Below are positions 33,792 to 36,881 of a stretch of 36,881 bases of DNA, piece after piece. Position numbers and translations under genes: made by a program. Below the pieces are notes generated by a model. It made no database searches. It was not told the DNA's origin and saw nothing but the letters and a program-made list of their open reading frames with translations. Location: contig CALKNZ010000069.1 in NCBI GenBank assembly GCA_938091995.1, forward strand, positions 1-36,881. Direction: 5' to 3'. Source of the DNA: an uncultured Luminiphilus sp. (GTDB lineage: Bacteria > Pseudomonadota > Gammaproteobacteria > Pseudomonadales > Halieaceae). Position 1 is the first letter of the stretch; each line of letters opens with the position of its first letter.

Positions 33792-36700
33792 CTACGCTAT
33801 TTTCAAACGTTGAAAACCCAGCCAGCCAACCAAACCCGCCAGCACAGCCAAGAGCCAAAACGGCAGAGGGACAGGTACGATAGGTGAGGGACTGACTGGA
33901 AGCGTCACCAGTACCGGTTCTGAAGCGGGGCTATCGCCTTCGCTGTTCTGCGCTTTAAGCGTAATACTGAAGCTCTCGCCGTTGGTAAGACCAGGGATTA
34001 CGATTGGACTTACCGCGTCTACGGGGTCTAGCGGACTGTAGGTGGCACCGTCGGTACTATATAGGTAGTTGGTGATAACGTTACCGCCATCATCACCCGG
34101 AGTGAAAGCGATAGTAGCGGTGCCATTACCCGGCGTGGCTTCCAGGTCAAAGGGCGCCTCAGGTTTGCCTGAAGGCACGGCCACCGAAACAGGGTCGCTG
34201 ATTTTGCCCGGTGTGGGGTCTGCATCCAGAGGACCATTGTCAGTGAGGTTGTAGCTAATCGTGCGGCCGCTGATGCTGGCGCCCTCAATGGCACGCCACT
34301 GGCTGTCTTGATACTTATAAGCCATGCCATCAGTGGGCGGATCCTCACTCAGCATGATGGCAACGGCCACTGTCTCTCCAACATTGCAGTTCTCAAGGGT
34401 GAAATTGAGCATGTTCACGTAAGCCAGTTTCACGTTTGCCTCCAGCGCCGGTGCTGGTGCCAGTGCCGCTGTCGCGATAGAGCAGCTGCTGCCACTCTCT
34501 GGCGTAATGTTCAGGTCGATTGTCTTACCGTCGCCCGTGAGGATGATGAGCTTTGGCCGCTGCAATGTTGCGGTCACCGGAGCTGAGTTTGCCCCCCTAC
34601 CCTCGGCATTGATTGCCCTGAGTGACACGCTATAGGTCTTGCCATTGCTCAACCCGGTAATGACCAATGAGCTGGCTGTAGCTGCTGGGCTCACATCAAT
34701 CCACCTGCCGCCATTGATTTGATAGGCATAGTTAGTAATCACCGAACCATTGTCGCTTCCTGGCGTAAAGCTCACTGACAACTGCTGATCGCCAGGGGTG
34801 AGTGCAACGTCGGTGGGTGCGTCAGGGACTGATGCGCCCGACTCAGGTGTAAAATTGAGGGTTTCAGAAGGCTCGCTGAACAAAGCCTGCTCTCCAAAGC
34901 CGGTCTGCGTTTTAAGCACCACCGAGTAGGTTTGATCATTGGTAAGATCAATAAATTCGATGGGGCCGCTGCTGGTCGCAGGATTCAGCGCCACAAACGG
35001 GCCGTCATTTAAACTGATCAGGTAATTGGTAATCTCAGCGCCATTTCCCGTATTGGTATTGTCAAAATCGCAAATGGCAAATTGGTCGCCTATTTCCGCC
35101 ACGAGGTTTGTGGGTGGCAGAGGCTGCCCTACGGGGATAAAACTCATCGAAGCCGACGCATCGCTTTCGAGCGTCTCGTCTTCCAAGCCCGCGCTCACGG
35201 TGCGCATAGTCAGTGTGTAGGTTGTGCCGTTGGTCAAACCGGCAATGGTAAACGGCGCCACAATGTCACCGTCAGGGGTAGAGGTCCATTCGCCTTCATC
35301 CACTTGGTATTCATAGGCCACTACGGTTGCACCGGAGTTGTCCCCTGAGCTAAAGCTCACCGTGGCCTGCTTGTCTCCGGCGGTTACAGATTGTATGGAT
35401 GGTGGCGGGGCAATCACTGCCGGCGGCACGGCTTCAAAATCGTAGGTCGCGCCGTTGATTTCAAGAAAGTCGAGGTAGGTCGTGCTGGGTACTTTGCGCG
35501 TGCCGCCCCACCGAATGCGTTTGACCACCCGGTCACCATAAAACGAGATCCATTGGTTGAGAGTGTAGGTGGCGCCGGCATTGGCGTCATCGCTGTTGTT
35601 TTGGTTGTTATTTTTGAACAGTGACGTTGCGGGGTCCACGGTGACGATATTCCACCCATTGGTCGTAGCCAAAGGCAGATTATTGACTTGTAAATACAGC
35701 GCTTCCGCCCTCTCTCCGTCCAAACGATCGATGAGAATGCTCAACTGAGGGTATTTGCCTTTCGCGTCGTGCCACACCTCGTAGCTCAAACTCTCAATAT
35801 CATGGAGTTTACCGAGGACCCGGCCCCCAGCATTAAGATCCTCAGCTTTGATTTCTGCTCGCCAAACATCACGCGAGTTCGTGAGGCTCGCATTTAAGCT
35901 CTTGGTGGTTCCCCCGTTTTTATCAGGGATACCCGCCTGGTCACGCTTTTTTACATAGTCGGAGGAAGCGCTCGACAGATAAAATCCACGGGCGTCGGTG
36001 CTATCGACCGTCAGTGTGATGTCTGCAAAATCAGCCCGGGGACGGAAGGCCACGGTGGCGCTCTCACCCACGCCCGAATTACTCACAGCACGCAGAAACA
36101 AGGTGTCCTCAAGACCGTTTGTCAGCCCCGACGAAACAACAAACTGGTAAGGCGCTGAGAGATTGCCCAGTGAGGTCCAGGTAGCCCCACTGCCGGCGTC
36201 GCCGTTTAAGCTATATTCATAGCGCGTAATCGCACTATCACCGGGGTCACCCGGCGTAAATGTAAAGGTAATGCCCGTCTCAGTGCCAGGCTGGGCGACC
36301 AGGTCGGTCGGGGCCGCAGGAGGCAACGGCAGCAGCCCCTCAAAATTGTAGGTGACACCGTTCACCTCGATTTGATCGACGTAGGTGGTGTTTGTGGTCG
36401 CGCCGCCTCCCGACCCCGTTTGCCACCGGATTAAATTGATCCGCCGGTCGCCGTACTCGGCAATCCACTCCGACAGCGTCTTTGCTTCGGACGTTTCCCC
36501 GTCAGACAGATAAGAACTGCGGACAGGCGTGTCATCGAAGTCAATGCTGACGGCGTTCCATCCTGCGCCGAGCTGAGGCATTTGACTCATATGGACATCC
36601 AATTGCGCGATGGTTTTTCCATCGTCACTGTTGTCGTTGCGCGCCATCTGAAAACCCAGCTTGGGATAGGACCCATTACCGCTGTGGTTCACCCTGAAGC

Positions 36701-36881
36701 TGAGACTGGTCAGATCTGAGAGCCGGTCAATCTTGCGGCCGCCGTAGGCGCCGCCCTCCTCCGCTTTCACATCGGCCTTATATTGTGCAGGGTTGAGAAA
36801 AAGTCCCCACCGGTCGCCGCCTTCGCCAGTTAATGAAGCGTTGATGCTGGCGTTACCGCCGAGTCCGTCGGCAATACCGAC
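33792..36881 (-). CDS. Large fibronectin type III surface protein with choice-of-anchor U domain and C-terminal sorting tail (5' end cut)
   Basis: The reading frame is open through base 36881, giving 1029 visible residues, so the start lies outside the window. Two related beta-rich domains (visible residues about 1-182 and about 290-485) share a W-[IV]-x-x-YGDR motif and an end like YVDQIEVNGVTYNFEG. Five fibronectin III domains recur, each with the form NGxxYxxxLRAxN. Between the fourth and fifth is a choice-of-anchor U domain (about 785-900; ISGRTISYNLTDNGPLDADP). The C terminus is VPVPLPFWLLAVLAGLVGWL plus basic residues, an exosortase- or rhombosortase-like tripartite tail. It is probably exported and anchored or released at the surface. 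The function of the repeated domains is unknown. Confidence 0.88.
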   Translation of the reverse strand, partial: VGIADGLGGNASINASLTGEGGDRWGLFLNPAQYKADVKAEEGGAYGGRKIDRLSDLTSLSFRVNHSGNGSYPKLGFQMARNDNSDDGKTIAQLDVHMSQMPQLGAGWNAVSIDFDDTPVRSSYLSDGETSEAKTLSEWIAEYGDRRINLIRWQTGSGGGATTNTTYVDQIEVNGVTYNFEGLLPLPPAAPTDLVAQPGTETGITFTFTPGDPGDSAITRYEYSLNGDAGSGATWTSLGNLSAPYQFVVSSGLTNGLEDTLFLRAVSNSGVGESATVAFRPRADFADITLTVDSTDARGFYLSSASSDYVKKRDQAGIPDKNGGTTKSLNASLTNSRDVWRAEIKAEDLNAGGRVLGKLHDIESLSYEVWHDAKGKYPQLSILIDRLDGERAEALYLQVNNLPLATTNGWNIVTVDPATSLFKNNNQNNSDDANAGATYTLNQWISFYGDRVVKRIRWGGTRKVPSTTYLDFLEINGATYDFEAVPPAVIAPPPSIQSVTAGDKQATVSFSSGDNSGATVVAYEYQVDEGEWTSTPDGDIVAPFTIAGLTNGTTYTLTMRTVSAGLEDETLESDASASMSFIPVGQPLPPTNLVAEIGDQFAICDFDNTNTGNGAEITNYLISLNDGPFVALNPATSSGPIEFIDLTNDQTYSVVLKTQTGFGEQALFSEPSETLNFTPESGASVPDAPTDVALTPGDQQLSVSFTPGSDNGSVITNYAYQINGGRWIDVSPAATASSLVITGLSNGKTYSVSLRAINAEGRGANSAPVTATLQRPKLIILTGDGKTIDLNITPESGSSCSIATAALAPAPALEANVKLAYVNMLNFTLENCNVGETVAVAIMLSEDPPTDGMAYKYQDSQWRAIEGASISGRTISYNLTDNGPLDADPTPGKISDPVSVAVPSGKPEAPFDLEATPGNGTATIAFTPGDDGGNVITNYLYSTDGATYSPLDPVDAVSPIVIPGLTNGESFSITLKAQNSEGDSPASEPVLVTLPVSPSPIVPVPLPFWLLAVLAGLVGWLGFQRLKIA

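Overview
The window is about 36.9 kb of densely packed bacterial chromosome. It reads as a marine gammaproteobacterium, probably of the Cellvibrionales/Halieaceae (OM60/NOR5-like) group. The basis is overall protein character: FadJ/thiolase, OprP and Pit transport, an odd long isocitrate dehydrogenase, SulP transport and algal-type galactoside use. The taxon is an inference and no marker gene is present. TTG and GTG start codons with good ribosome binding sites are frequent. I see no tRNA, rRNA, IS element, phage or CRISPR array.

Layout. (1) 1-1675, minus: end of a fatty-acid beta-oxidation operon (thiolase, then a FadJ-type enzyme cut by the window edge). (2) 1918-3849, plus: a secreted GOB-like subclass B3 metallo-beta-lactamase-fold protein and a secreted duplicated protein of unknown function. 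(3) 3910-7220: an OxyR/LysR-type regulator divergent from a SulP anion transporter, followed by a small protein that matches iota-class carbonic anhydrases. This looks like an inorganic-carbon uptake module. (4) 7295-8856, minus: purE-purK. (5) 9201-12118, plus: CoA-transferase, atypical SDR and TauD-type dioxygenase, an unassigned catabolic operon. (6) 12235-21348: a galactoside cluster with a sodium/sugar symporter, GH36 alpha-galactosidase, galT, galK, GH42 beta-galactosidase and galE. A pentanucleotide tandem repeat lies just upstream of galE. (7) 21675-23342, plus: HDAC-like deacetylase and AcpH-like protein. (8) 23359-26938, minus: D-amino-acid cluster (exported N-acyl-D-amino-acid deacylase, DgcN, DgcA). 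(9) 27057-28793, minus: an unusual 578-residue isocitrate dehydrogenase with an internal duplication and an NAD-type cofactor motif. (10) 29211-33318, minus: phosphate block (OprP-like porin, DUF47/PhoU-like protein, Pit transporter) with clear Pho boxes before oprP and pit. (11) 33792-36881, minus: C-terminal part of a large fibronectin-III surface protein with a choice-of-anchor U domain and a C-terminal membrane sorting tail.

How the parts work together. The galactoside cluster can import a galactoside intact, split alpha- and beta-linkages in the cytoplasm and feed galactose into the Leloir pathway. The D-amino-acid cluster can convert peptidoglycan-derived acylated D-amino acids or D-Glu toward L-Glu. 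The phosphate genes form a PhoB-controlled outer-to-inner membrane route. The most interesting items are the SulP/iota-CA module, the duplicated IDH, the Q-type B3 hydrolase, the galE repeat, and an unassigned intergenic region next to a second, oppositely oriented Pho box.
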